64,000 nt of DNA from Batrachochytrium dendrobatidis JAM81 (Eukaryota; Chytridiomycota; Chytridiomycetes; Rhizophydiales): assembly GCF_000203795.2 (NCBI RefSeq), contig NW_006281113.1:409722-473721 (forward strand), read 5' to 3'. Below the pieces are notes generated by a model. The model saw only the letters and a program-made list of their open reading frames with translations. It did no database searches and was not told the DNA's origin. Every line of letters starts with the position of its first letter. Position 1 is the first letter of the stretch. Both the position numbers and the translations under genes were made by a program. This document shows, piece after piece, positions 10,786 through 22,604 of this stretch.

Positions 10786-12702
10786 ATGTATGTTGGCATG
10801 CGGTGCACCAAGTTGGTTGCATTGCTACAATGTGGCATGCTCCAACCTGTTTAAATGACTGTTGTGCAACACATTGATATGGTACACATGTGATATTGGT
10901 GTTGCATGTGTCAATACGACATGCCAAGCAATATCATATCGACACAATACACACATGCATGTCAGCATCATCAATGTGTACAACTATGCAATATACAATC
11001 AACTGTATTGTATTGTATTGTAAATACAAGTGTCAATGCACAATATGATATCATGCCAACCAAAACTGGAATAATCAGATACAATATTAAACGGCGATTG
11101 TATTGTATTTTATTCAAACAAAAATACAACATATTCGGTTGAAACCAATACAGATTAGCAATCAAATCAATCAGATGAATCTTCATGTTTGGGTTGACCC
11201 TATTCATCACACATATCACTGTGTACCACACGAAACTCTGTGTACACCGAACGTCGTTTGATCAGTTTGAGTGCGTTGAGCTATATGCGTATCAATCATA
11301 TCGGGTGTAGACTACCATCATCTTGACACAATGTTCATGATCCATGGACCCATTATCACAATCATGACATCAATCAGCCGACCGTGTAATTGTGTCATTG
11401 TATGATTAGCGGTCAAACCATATACTAACCACTTGCCAACATCTACACATGAATTATTGTGCTGTTGGACATTACACACGATGGATAGCACGAGTGTTGT
11501 ATCTGACTGATCTGATTGACATTACATGTATGAATACAATCACATTTGGGTTTGACAACATCGGAATGTTGATGTTCAAGTTGAATACTCGGTATTGGAA
11601 TCCAGACATTTAGTTTGATGAACCATATCATGATCGCATAGTTCAGTCACGATCCAATTTACATGAACAGTCGAGTTGTGTAGTTTGGGTTCAGCTCGAC
11701 ACATTTTTATTGTCAATCTCGAACAGAACATCAAAAGTGAATCAAGGTCAACTGGAACAATCAACAGATTGGATTAAGTATGTGTAGTCACACTGGATTG
11801 CATATACTGACCACAGTAAACAACTCGAGTGTCATTTTGCTGGATCCAAGCAAGTTGTCATTCAACAAGTAGGTCTTGCATTGCATTTATGTTGTCAAGT
11901 ATGATTGGATGTTGAATGGTCATTGTAACCAATTGGTGTTATTGTTATCAATGTCAAAGTGTAAACTGATGTCCATGTTAATGTATATGATAGTGTCTAA
12001 TGTTGGTTGAACTGCAGACTATGCACTCAAATATGGTTGATTGATTGTGTAATGTTGTACAAACAACTGGTAAATCAAGCTGTCAAACACAGACCAAGTA
12101 TGACGATGGAATGTCGGTCATTCATGTATTGGATGGTCAACGTATTTTACAGACATCATTACTTGTTGATCATGTCATGACCAATATTGATTGTGTAGTT
12201 CAGAATTTACAATGATTGCGAGTATGGTATACAGTGATGATCGGTTCAAAGTATCACATCGATTAAACAACCAACTTGCACAATGCATGCAATCACCAAA
12301 CCATCAAGTCAAAATGACAGCAAACCATGATTGACATTCAACTCATCTGGTGTCGATATGTATGTAGGCGATATACACAGTTGCTCAATCATGAGTATAA
12401 CTGCAGCGTCGAGTTTATAGTTGATATGGTTACGAGTTCGATCAACAAGTGTCCACATTGTCGACTGGCCTATTATCGACCGTTTGCAGTGATATTGATG
12501 ATGAAAATGTATGTTTACAACAATACAGTATTGAATCAGTTTGGATAGCGTGTCGAGTTTTGTTTTGTTGATTGTATACTTGACATTGGACTAAGAGCAT
12601 GCATGATCTGGATAGCTGGAACAATTGTATCCAATATGCGGGAGTTTCCTGTATCGCTTGTACGATCGTTGGTTTTTGAGCAATTGACAATATCGATGTG
12701 TG

Positions 12703-14655
12703 ATGCTGGTATGGGGAATATTTGTACATATGTTTGATCATGTCAGCGACATGATTGAGAAATCTAAAAACAAGGCCGAGATGATCAAGGTGTTTCAAGA
12801 TTATGAAATTGTAAAGCAACTCATCACTATTTATTCACGCAGATATCTATGTTTGCATGATTATGATAGTGGTATTGTAAAACTACTCAAAACACTTGTT
12901 GATTTTGCCGACAATCATTCCGACAGTTCAATACGTACCGAGTTGGATCAAGGCAGGATATTTGAAAATCTAATGGCTGTTGTACAATCGGATGATACTG
13001 ATCACAGAGACAAGAGGGTTGCTGCCCAGATCATTGAAACGTGTTTCCAGCACCTGGTTCACGTTGCTAGTTCAAGTATTCAGCTATACAAGGACAATGC
13101 CAAAATTGATATGAGTTCTGGAATGGCCGGATATACACATGGACAGGCACGCACACTTGTCGAAATGCAGTATATCCAGTATCTGCAATCTATACTTTGC
13201 AAACCCATGTGGTGGATCGATATCACAAACCAGCATATTGTGGAGCAATGGAGGGCCGACTCATTCGTTCAGAATATATCACCATCAACATTTAATCTTG
13301 CATTGGAACAACTCGGGGTTTTTGTCAAACAGCTTGTTTGTAGTGGCAGTGATGGATTGGGCACAATTGTACCAGGACCTGTTGAACTGACGTATATACT
13401 GGACAATGGCATACCTGACAATGTATACACGCGATTGATGACAAATGTATCGGATATTGAACATGAATCAAATCACAACACTGGTCAAATGGTGCACAAT
13501 CTGATTGATGCATCAATGTACAGTGTTGTATATGGACAAACGATGATTGCACCACTGAGTATACGACTCAAATACACCACAATGGTACCATGCGATATAT
13601 TGTCATCGACTCAACTTGTTTCAAGTGTGCCCATCATTGACGGCGATTTCGAGTTTATATCACGCAAGTTCCAATGTCTTCCGAGTGAATTCCGTGTCGA
13701 ACAGGATGGCAGTGTGACCATCAACTCATACATCAACAATCTGAATCCGATATGGCATCGAGACATGTACAAATGCATTGCCAAAATATTCAAATGTTTT
13801 GTCCCAATGTTTGAAAGTCTGATCAGAACGATGGATCCAATGTTCAAGTATATTGATATTCACAATGGCACAAAGGGATCTGAACCACCAAACCAATCAA
13901 GTCGTGGTGGTATGGAATCAGACACTCGAGTCACTCGTCCCGTGTATGTACCAACACTTCCGGAACATTTTGAACCCAGTTATGAATCAGCAAAGCCAGT
14001 ATCACTGCGTGGTCGTAATTTACAAGTCATTGTCAAACTCACCAACATTCAACTGACACCATCCAAACCTAAATACGACAAGGGAAACTGGCACATTGAA
14101 GGTCCAATTAACGAATCGATTGCTGCAATTGGACTGTATTACTACGACGTAGAAAATATCACCACACCCAAACTCGATTTCCGCGCGGCTGTTAATCGTT
14201 TTGATGAAAGAGCATCTGATATGTATTGGAAAGATGTGTATGGCATTGATCAAGAATCACCGCATAATCAGTATATAGGATCGCTTGAGTTACCAAATGG
14301 TCGATGTGCAGTTTATCCCAATCGATACCAACACAAAGAACAATCATTTGAACTTGCAGATCCAACTCAACCAGGACACTGCAAGATTCTGACATTTTTT
14401 GTAGTGAATCCAGTCTGTCGGATTGTTTCGACTGCGCATGTGGCTCCACAACAACCACAATGGTACAACTCGAGTCTTGACAAGACACCCATACTGCCTG
14501 AACTGTGGAATGATATCACGCAGTATATTCAAGGTGTTCAATCACCAGCTGGAGCCAAACACTATCGAGATGAATTGACAACTGACCGAGCTCAAATCAC
14601 AGCAGCATACAACAAATACATGTACGAGCGGGTGTATAATCTTGGTTTATTGTGA
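12703..14655 (+). CDS. DUF4246 family protein
   Basis: 650 aa, apparently intronless. The open frame begins with GTG at 12700, so I use the ATG at 12703; Met at 12730 is an alternative. The C-terminal half shows the hallmarks of fungal DUF4246 proteins: LQVIVKLTNIQLTPSKPKYD, GNWHIEG, AIGLYYYDVENIT and the late LADPTQPGHCKILTFFVVNP block. His464 and Glu466 (WHIEG) with His559 (PGHCK), followed by an Arg, resemble the HxE...H...R pattern of 2-oxoglutarate/Fe(II) oxygenases; that is my inference, as the biochemical function is not established. It lies in gene-poor DNA with a perfect hairpin 80 bp after the stop. Confidence 0.85.
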   Translation: MLVWGIFVHMFDHVSDMIEKSKNKAEMIKVFQDYEIVKQLITIYSRRYLCLHDYDSGIVKLLKTLVDFADNHSDSSIRTELDQGRIFENLMAVVQSDDTDHRDKRVAAQIIETCFQHLVHVASSSIQLYKDNAKIDMSSGMAGYTHGQARTLVEMQYIQYLQSILCKPMWWIDITNQHIVEQWRADSFVQNISPSTFNLALEQLGVFVKQLVCSGSDGLGTIVPGPVELTYILDNGIPDNVYTRLMTNVSDIEHESNHNTGQMVHNLIDASMYSVVYGQTMIAPLSIRLKYTTMVPCDILSSTQLVSSVPIIDGDFEFISRKFQCLPSEFRVEQDGSVTINSYINNLNPIWHRDMYKCIAKIFKCFVPMFESLIRTMDPMFKYIDIHNGTKGSEPPNQSSRGGMESDTRVTRPVYVPTLPEHFEPSYESAKPVSLRGRNLQVIVKLTNIQLTPSKPKYDKGNWHIEGPINESIAAIGLYYYDVENITTPKLDFRAAVNRFDERASDMYWKDVYGIDQESPHNQYIGSLELPNGRCAVYPNRYQHKEQSFELADPTQPGHCKILTFFVVNPVCRIVSTAHVAPQQPQWYNSSLDKTPILPELWNDITQYIQGVQSPAGAKHYRDELTTDRAQITAAYNKYMYERVYNLGLL

Positions 14656-14736
14656 GGTTGTGATTTTACAACAATGAGTTGTAATAGTTTGATATGAACA
14701 TGATGACTCGGACTCTATTCAGTCGGATCAACTCGA

Positions 14737-14780
14737 CTACAATTGGTCGTGTATATTATGATTGACACGACCAATTGTAG
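14737..14780. repeat. perfect 16-bp inverted repeat (hairpin)
   Basis: CTACAATTGGTCGTGT (14737-14752) and its exact reverse complement (14765-14780) are separated by 12 bases. Pairing continues for about four more base pairs outside, with one G-T wobble. It begins 82 bases after the DUF4246 stop codon. It could act in 3' end formation or be a mobile-element footprint. Confidence 0.85.
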
Positions 14781-15064
14781 TTGAACTCGAATACAGATTG
14801 ACTGTTGAATCACAATGCGTGGTATCAGCAACATGATGTGCTATATAGTGGAATGTATACGCTAACCTGACATGTGTCATGTAGTGTGTATTCGATCAAT
14901 ATGGGTATTAACCAAAGTTGTGACTGATTGCCAATGTATGATTCTCACTCGGCCTCGAGCCAACAAATATCCTTTTTTATCACGACACTTTAAACTGCAG
15001 TTCAATATTTAGTTGTACAAAACAAACTTATCAATTTATAAACCGAATAGAAAAACTGAAAGTG

Positions 15065-17294
15065 TTATTTCTTAATGACATCAAAGTCGAGTGGAGGGCA
15101 AATAACAGCATATACAACAGCCATTGCCTCCATAACACAAGCGGCATATTGTAAGATAAGTGCCAAAGGAATACACAAGATAATTAAGATTGGATTGAGT
15201 TTACGATCTACATTCTGAACCAAAATACCAATTTGGTATAGATAGGTGAATGTAACAAAAGAAAAATCTTTGACAAATCCAAACCAACGAGGGGTACCTT
15301 GTTTGACAATAAAACCTAGAACAAGAGCAGCGAGTGTACAAAAAAGTGAAAGGGTACCGATGCCCCAGAAAAAGGCCCATATTTTGGGAAGTATATATGG
15401 AAGACGACGAATACCAACAAACCATCGACGACGCTGCTTAAGAAAGCCAATAAAATCAACGGGTGACTGTTCACGAATGATGCCAGGCACCTTGCTGCAC
15501 TTGAATCCACTTCTGTGGGCACTCACGGCAAACTGATAATCTTCAGTTAGCGAGCCAAGATCCCAAGTAACAGAGTTTTCTACAGCGCCATTGTTGAGCA
15601 GGAAAGAGCCGTGAGCACCGAAAATAGGGGAATGGAAGTACGAGTATTGCAGAGCGAAACGAGACAAGTCATCGCCAACACGAATGGCATCGGCACCAGT
15701 AAAAAACCAATTGGACCAGTACTTGTACTGGTTGTACAGGATGATGCCCTGGCCCCAGTGATAATCGTGTTCATACCAGATAAACTCGAGAATAGTTTTG
15801 ATAGTCTCGTCGTCAACAACAGACTCTTCGTCCAAATGCAAAACCCAGTCGTGTTCAGTGAAGCGCATAGTCTGGCGATACCATTCCAAAGCACGAGCCT
15901 TGTATTTTGAGCTTTTAGTGCGGAAAAGCTTAGGACAGGTGTAGCAATTGATATTTTCAAAAAAGTAGGGTTCATCAGTGAGGACATGAACACGCACACA
16001 TGGATGTAAACGCTCGAGATGTTTATGAGCGTTCCATGAACGATATACGGCCTCACGATTGTCACCTTTGGTGACAGTTAAAATGTAAAGATTATCGACC
16101 CTGCGCTTGGGTAGCGAGTCGCTATAGAGAAACTTTGGGGTACGAAACGGAAGAATCAGTCCAAAAAAGCAAATAATGGTGTATGGAAAAGGCAAAATCC
16201 ATCCTACAAGACAAACCAATCGCGTTAGTAAAGTCAATGAAACACACGTGATTTGTACAAAACCAAAAGCCCAGCCATGTGACAAACAATTGGGACCCTG
16301 AAAAACCAAAACATTGAAACTCACCAATCTTCCAGTAGCAAGAGTAGTTCCAGAGCACATTATCTACATAATCCTGAGGCATCTTAAAGTGGAACAGGTA
16401 TGTGCCGCCCACAATGAAAATAAGGGAAAAGATCCACCATTCAGAAAGTACTGCAATTAGAAACTTTGTGTTACCAGTGTTAGTGCGAATACCAGCATCA
16501 TCGCCCAGCGCGTATGAGCGGGCTGGAACATTGGGATTAGAAACAGGGGGAGTGGATCCATCTTGTTCAGACTGTTGAAGAGGATATGGCTTTTGAGCGG
16601 CAACCCGAGGCTGATTGGGACCCAATATGCCAGAAGCGGCAGGACCAGCACGGGTTTCTGGAGTATCTTCATAGAAAGTGCCAGTAGATTCGGAAGCGGC
16701 ATCGTCCCAGTCCTGTAAGCCATTGTTGGCAGCGGGTGATTGCATTCCCTGAGCATTAGGATAACCCATCTGTCCAGGATTTAGACGAAGCTGCTGAGGT
16801 GCATATCCATATCCTTGGGGTGGCTGATAATTAACATTGTGTTGATGTTGGCCAGGAGGGTTAAAAGGAGGACGAGGACCACCAGCACCACCACCTTGCA
16901 TGACAGGGTTAGAAGGCTGGTATGGTGCATAACCATGAGCAACATGGGGAATAGGTCTGTATTGAGTAGACGAGGGCGGAGGTATGCGCTGTCTGTTCAT
17001 GTTGGGACTGGGATGTTGTTGCATTTGTGGTGCACCAGGCTGACCTTGGTAATGCTGCTGCATTTGTGGTGTACCAGATTGATGAGCCTGTTGGTTCTGA
17101 TAATGCTGCTGCTGCTGGGAATAATACTGATTGTATTGCTGCTGCTGTTGAGCCTGTTGCTGCTGTTGCGGCATAGAACCCACTTGCAATGGCATCGAAT
17201 CAGGTGGCGGCGATTGCCGATATTGGGGTTGCGGTTGATTGCGTAATGGCAGCGCCTGCTGCTCTGGTCGACTAGGAGATTCAGACAATTGCAT
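15065..17294 (-). CDS. membrane GT2 glycosyltransferase, Egh/BRE-3-like
   Basis: Two exons, complement(join(15065..16203,16325..17294)); 121-bp intron with a TACTAAC branch point; 702 aa. The open frame starts upstream with TTG, so I use the ATG at 17294. Residues 1-240 are Pro/Gln-rich and disordered with polyglutamine runs. Then come membrane segments, the GT2 catalytic domain (ILTVTKGDN, HLDEESVVDD, GADAIRVGDD, SLTEDYQFAVSAHRSG, KQRRRW) and three or four C-terminal helices. The ED and QRRRW motifs are those of processive-type GT2 enzymes. Overall similarity is closest to animal beta-1,4-mannosyltransferase Egh, which acts on glycosphingolipids. The donor and acceptor in this fungus are not known. 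Confidence 0.85.
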
Positions 17295-20008
17295 TGCAGT
17301 ACCCAATGCTAAACAGGTTTACTATACTGAACACAGAAAGTAATCAGGTTAGAATATAGAACCGAAATAGTCGGGGTATTAGAATGATTTACAACCCAAA
17401 GTAAAAGGATTAGAATGAAGGGGTTTGTAGGGTTTTAAGGGTGCTGGGCATAGCTTACAACAATTTCCTAAAATAAATAGGGATTATATACAATGGCGTT
17501 GTCGAGCCATCAAACAATACGAGCAAGTGCCAGAAAAATTATGCATTCAAGGGGGCAGGGCGAGTTACAACAATAGCAGATTGCAGGCAAAATCATAGCA
17601 TCAGTTAATGTATACCTTATTGCACAAGCAGAACTATTAGCTCTTTCAGTTAATAGTATATACAAGATGCTATATTAGAAAATTACAGAATGGACAGGAT
17701 ATTCAGTATCAATCGACAGGTTCCAATAGACAACTAGAAACAAAAGTACAAAATAAAGAGTGGGAAAGAATAGAATTGAAATTTAAGACTCGAATAAGTG
17801 GCAAACTAGATGTTTGTTTGAAAGTTAATGTGGACCCAGCACGACTAAATGGCGATTACACCAAATTGATTGGGCAATCTTGACAAGGCGGAGATGTAGC
17901 AATAAGCCATGATAATAGTGGAAAAATTCTTACTGTAGACTAATAGACAAGGTGGTTGCGTAGTAGACGCAGCTGCAGAGAATCGACTGGCTAGCGCGCT
18001 GAGAGAATTCAATTGGCTGAACTCGAGTGGCAAATCACGCGTGTTCTAAAAAATCAAAAAGTTAGCTGAGTCGCAGTTTATTGTTGGCTGTGTAGTCTGG
18101 ATTTCAAGCCTATTATTGTTTGATAATAATCGGAATGGGGCCCAGAGTCAAGCTGAAACATTGCTTGCTAACGGGTAGATCTTTTATTGACAGCCCATAC
18201 TGTAACCATTCAGGTCTAGTCAAAGCATTCTGCTATGCATCAGTTTCATGTGCCTCCCTTTTACAGCATTTTTAATGGAAATCAATTTAGGAGCGATACA
18301 AACACCAAGATCGTCCTGGCTGAATATTTTCAGGAACAGAAGTCCCTTGATGAAGCAGACAGTCGCTGCATTCAAGTTGAAGGAGGGATACTCGGTCATA
18401 ACAAGTGCAATCAAACCCAAAAACTTACCAAAATATATTCAGAAATAGATGGTAGAGATTAAATGGGCAGCTCAACTGCAAGTAAACAACTAATATGCCT
18501 AAATTGAATTAGCTGGTTGCGGGGAATGGGTTTGAATTTATCATATGTGGGTTGCCCAGCCTCGGCTATTTTGCATGAGGCAAGTCATACCTTTCCAATC
18601 CACATTCAATTAAAAAGCAGTCTTGCTTGGATGTGGCTCAGCGATTATAAGCCATGTATAAGCCTGCATTGTTGGGGGAGGTTATGGATGAATCTTGAAC
18701 TGCAAGACCAAACAGAAGCAATTTCTGTTTAATCCGACTTTTTTGAATAGCTACTATTTCAGCCATCTCTACAAAGATTGTTTGGGCTATACTAGCTTAT
18801 TTGCCACCAATTCTGGTTTATTGTCAACTGTATGACCTGATCTATATCTATCCAGATTCATGTTGATGCGCAGCATATACTTTGGAATATCCTGCACTCT
18901 TTCCACTTGCTGGCAATTGCTCCTTCATTCTCAGACATGCCATGATTTCAATGTTTTGAGCAATGCAAATCTACCAACTGCATTCAATTTGATTCCAAGC
19001 ATGTAGACTGGGCTGTGACGTAGGCAGAAATGGTATGACCATAAAGCTTCAAGTCACCCTTAATCAGATATCGACTGACAGGGCCAGTTCGTACTAGACT
19101 CCCTAACATTAAGCCAGATCCGTAGTATTGTGTTTATCAAAATTTCAATGGTCAAGTGTGCCTCAAGGTATCCTGCTTGGGACTGGTCTGCCAAAACCAG
19201 ACAGCAATGTTCAAACGTGACACTCTGACTCGACACAGGAATATTTTATGCTATGCATTTATGAGCAATGCATCTTCCCTGCCATGTTTAGCCAGTCTAT
19301 CCGTATTGAAATACTGACAGTGAGTCTGCAATGAATTCGATGCAGATCCCCTAATGGTCGTCTAATCGACTTACAGCCGTATTCATACATTGACTGCCTC
19401 TTGCTTTAGAATAGATGATGGTTAAACATTTCTTGCGCTTTCCTATTGGAAATTGACTGCTTATTGAATAAACAAGGCTCATCATATGATACACAAACTA
19501 TAGTTTGGGTTGAAATAGACTTCGTTTGGCACAGCCATACACTTGTACGATCACCAGATTCACGCATTGTAACCCAGATATTGCGTTCGATTTCCAATGT
19601 TGCCAATACAATTGTGTCCAAGCTCATGTATTCTAATATTTATACGTTTACGATCTAGTTCAAGAAAACAATCTCGGAAATTCAACTGTTGTTTTTATGC
19701 CGATCGCCAGGATAAAAGTCAATCAACTTTGTCAAAGTTGATGGCAATGTTGCTCAGTAAGATTGGTACCAATCATGTCATAAGACTGCTTATTATTCAC
19801 CGACACTCTTGTTTAATGGTTTACTTCAAGTGAACACGACTGTAATAAATGACTCTGGATCTATGCATGAATGGTTTTCTGTTAACCAGCTGCATCGCTG
19901 AATAAATATGTAAAGCGGAATGTTTGGACATCCATAAACTCGCTTGTATTTGAATCAACATTGCAGCTGTAGGGCGATATTCAAACAACATTCTACATTA
20001 CTAGATAG
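17295..20008. other. 2.7-kb region without a confirmed gene
   Basis: Holds the MITE-like copy at 19371-19845. On the minus strand between about 18450 and 17840 there are splice-like motifs: a donor TTTTG|GTAAGTTT near 18435, an acceptor after a CAGCTAAC sequence and T-rich tract near 18045, and another donor CTACA|GTAAGAAT near 17935. Short open frames follow (18220-18420, 17845-18033). These could be exons of a small spliced membrane protein, but I could not assemble or recognise it. I see nothing else. Confidence 0.4.
19371..19845 (+). mobile_element. MITE-like element, 475 bp, both ends present
   Basis: Left end TTACAGCCGTATTCATACA, right end CAAGTGAACACGACTGTAA: imperfect terminal inverted repeats. 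The interior has the family blocks in order: TTAAACATTTCTTGCGCTTTC, ATTGACTGCTTATTGAATAAAC, CATCATATGATACACAAACTATAG, CTAGTTCAAGAAAACAAT, CAACTGTTGTTTTTATGCC. No open frame of useful length. Confidence 0.8.
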
Positions 20009-21784
20009 ATGAAGCCATCAATTCATCATCGTCCATACTTGAGCACATTGAGCCGTACAGGCTTACTGCACAATAGTCAACAGCAACCCGGTTCGGATAG
20101 TATAAGCCTTAATATATTTTTGTTATTGAAACAGAGAGAACTTGTACCTGATAGAGCTGGCTCACTTTGTCCATTACCGCTTGTATGGGCTGCTCGTCAG
20201 TATGCCAATATACAAGTCTCTGAAAACAAAACCATTGGATCTCACACTGCTGGAAACGGATGCACTTGGCTTGATATTGCTCAGAGCAATGATCGATTGT
20301 ATGACTACCAATAATCATTTGTTCAAATACTCTGGTTTGGGAAAATCATCTAACTCTAGAATGTTGTTGTATGGCATCCTTGTTTGGTAATAGTTTGCTG
20401 GCAGCTAGAACCGATCTGTCCATTTCTATATATGACTTGGATGATCACATACAGCATTTTAATGGCATGAATACAACCCGTCGAGTAGCAACAATATCAA
20501 GGTGATATACTCTTGCAAGATCTATTCAATATATTATAGACCAATGTGTTATTGATAAAATTACTTGTTAGTGGACTGGGTCATTCCGCAAAGATCACTG
20601 GTGTCTATTGGTTCCCACTTGATCCTGGACTGTTTACTACAAGTTCGTTTGATCGCTGTATCAAAGTGTGGGACTCGGCTACTCTAGAAGTAATCAGTCC
20701 TTGTCTTGGCTAAACTAGCAATGTTTGATATTCTAGCTTAATGATTTTAGGCCGCGTTTACCTTTAGGTTGGACGACTCGGTGTATACTCATGTCATGTC
20801 CCCGATTGCTTCAACCCATGCGTTGATTGCAGGTTTGGTAAACTTGGATGCAGTAGTTGCATCTATATTGTAATGATTAGCTTGTTTTGAACCGATTCAT
20901 TTTATTATAGCTGGAACAAAGGCTTCGCATATTCGACTATGCGATTTAAAAAGTGGTGCATTGACACATTCATTGGCTGGACATAAAGGGCCGGCAGTAT
21001 CACTTCAGTGGTCACCAGTGCACGAGTTTCTTCTTGCCTCTGGAAGGTAGTAATATCTATTTTAAATATGATCCGTTTTGTAGCATCTTGAAAATGGCAC
21101 TGTCGAGTTTAACAGTTGTATTCTATTATATGTTTAGTGTCGATGGCACAATAAAGTTTTGGGATATTCGCAAGGGAAATGCGTGCATATGGTCAACCTA
21201 TCACAGTGAAAATATGCACTACTCAAAAACTAGTCCATGTATGTATTACTCTTGGAGTTTACTTTTTTGCTCCGTGCCATTCTATTAAACGATCATGATT
21301 CAAAATAGATTCTCAACATCCACGTGTCAACGGTCTAATATTTACTTCGGATGGTCAATCTCTTGTCAGTACCTCTCACGATGAACGCATTCATCTTTGG
21401 AATGTCATGGCAGGTACACGTCGCGAGGTCTACTATGGTCCACATTTTCATAATCGTACTCCTGCAACATTGAAAATGGCCATCACACCTTTAGACTCTA
21501 CTTTACGTCCACTATTGATTTATCCATCCGACACACACCATATACTAATGTATGACTTGTGGACAGGCGAGTTGGTAAAGCGACTATCAGCACATTTGGG
21601 ACGAGTTGGGTGTATTGCTATTCGACCAGAAACCCAGCAATTTGTTTCTGGTGGGGTGAGTGATCCAATTCTTTTATGGGAGCCTAAAAATTCAACTGAG
21701 CAGAACAAAACAAACCAAAATCAGTTTGGTAATGGCGAGCTTGATCCAATGGATGATGCATGGAGTGACGCAGAATCTGGATAG
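20009..21784 (+). CDS. ERCC8: CSA/ERCC8-like WD40 protein (Cullin4 substrate receptor)
   Basis: Seven exons: join(20009..20298,20394..20501,20572..20689,20751..20832,20911..21046,21138..21238,21309..21784); introns of 61-95 bp; 436 aa. The splices restore a WD40 propeller: SLSIYDL-type blades, WFPLDPGLFTTSSFDRCIKVWDS, VYTHVMSPIASTHALIAAGTKASHIRLCDLKSG, SPVHEFLLASGSVDGTIKFWDIRKG and HPRVNGLIFTSDGQSL. The acidic end DDAWSDAESG mirrors the C-terminus of human CSA. CSA (yeast Rad28) binds DDB1 in a CUL4 ubiquitin ligase that clears stalled RNA polymerase II in transcription-coupled repair (established knowledge). The first 60 residues are the least certain part; the protein is about 40 residues longer than human CSA. 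Exon 4 uses a weak donor (G|GTTTGG). Confidence 0.85.
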
Positions 21785-22058
21785 GCTATTGGTTTTGCGT
21801 GGGATTCTGTTGAATCAGAGTTTAACTCGTAACAAAATAGCCAGTTTAACAAATATATATTTTTAGCAGTATTATGCAATCTGTTATTTGAAAAATGAAA
21901 CATTGTGTATATATCAGGCTAAATAAGATAGGGTAAGCATGCTTCAATTATAGGTATGCATTTTAGAATACAAAGATTTAAACCAGATAAACCACAATAT
22001 TTCCATTGCTTAATATTTTCAATTTTGATAAACCAAATCATACAAAAGTTGAATGACT

Positions 22059-22411
22059 TGTTTTTTGAACTAGAACGCGAATGTATTCGAGATTCGGAAT
22101 ACAGCAAAAATGAGTCTTTGTACAGTACTATTGGCAATATCAGAACAATCAGCCTCAATATCAGACTCCAAACTTGGTGGTTGTACATATATGACTATAC
22201 CAAATGAAAACTAGAGTATTTAGGTTAAAACTATGGTTTGATTGTGTATCATATGATGAACGTTGTGATTATTGAAGAATCGAGAGTGTTTATTGAACAA
22301 ACAGTGCAGTCAATCTGTGACAGAAAGCGCGACGAATGTTTAAATACTGTTTATTTTAAAAACAAGTGATTGCAATATAAATACAAGTGTCAATTTTACG
22401 CGAATACAGGT
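22059..22411 (-). mobile_element. MITE-like element, truncated copy B (inverted)
   Basis: Reverse complement of 23689-24042 with about one substitution and one single-base indel over some 353 bp. It keeps the terminal TTTTACGCGAATACAG end (near 22395-22410) but stops inside the element at 22059, just after the TTCTAGTTCAAAAAACAA block. It encodes the same meaningless 43-codon open frame as the other copy. Confidence 0.85.
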
Positions 22412-22604
22412 GTAGTAGGATCTCGTGTATATATACATCATGATACATTTTAACATTCAGTTATTAGACTTGACTGAATGCAAAATAAATCAAAAATAGT
22501 AAACAAAAGCTCATCTGCATGATTAAATTTGTGTGATAAAGATGCTACCAATAATCACCAGATAGGCAGACTTATAAAGCCAAAAAGTAGAAACTGCCAA
22601 AAAA

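Larger units (their letters stand above)
10059..12702. other. 2.6-kb gene-poor region
   Basis: Contains a short MITE-like element (10385-10572), an ACTAC pentanucleotide tract (10761-10785) and many short iterated words such as GAACATG. Only short open frames without recognisable features are present. Confidence 0.5.

Noticed and set aside
16815..17246. 143-codon Leu/Arg-rich plus-strand open frame
   Set aside because: Antisense of the polyglutamine region of the GT2 glycosyltransferase.
21919..22188. 89-codon minus-strand open frame sharing 43 identical residues with 23909-24103
   Set aside because: The identity comes from the inverted MITE-like copies; the frame is broken in all other copies and has no protein-like features.
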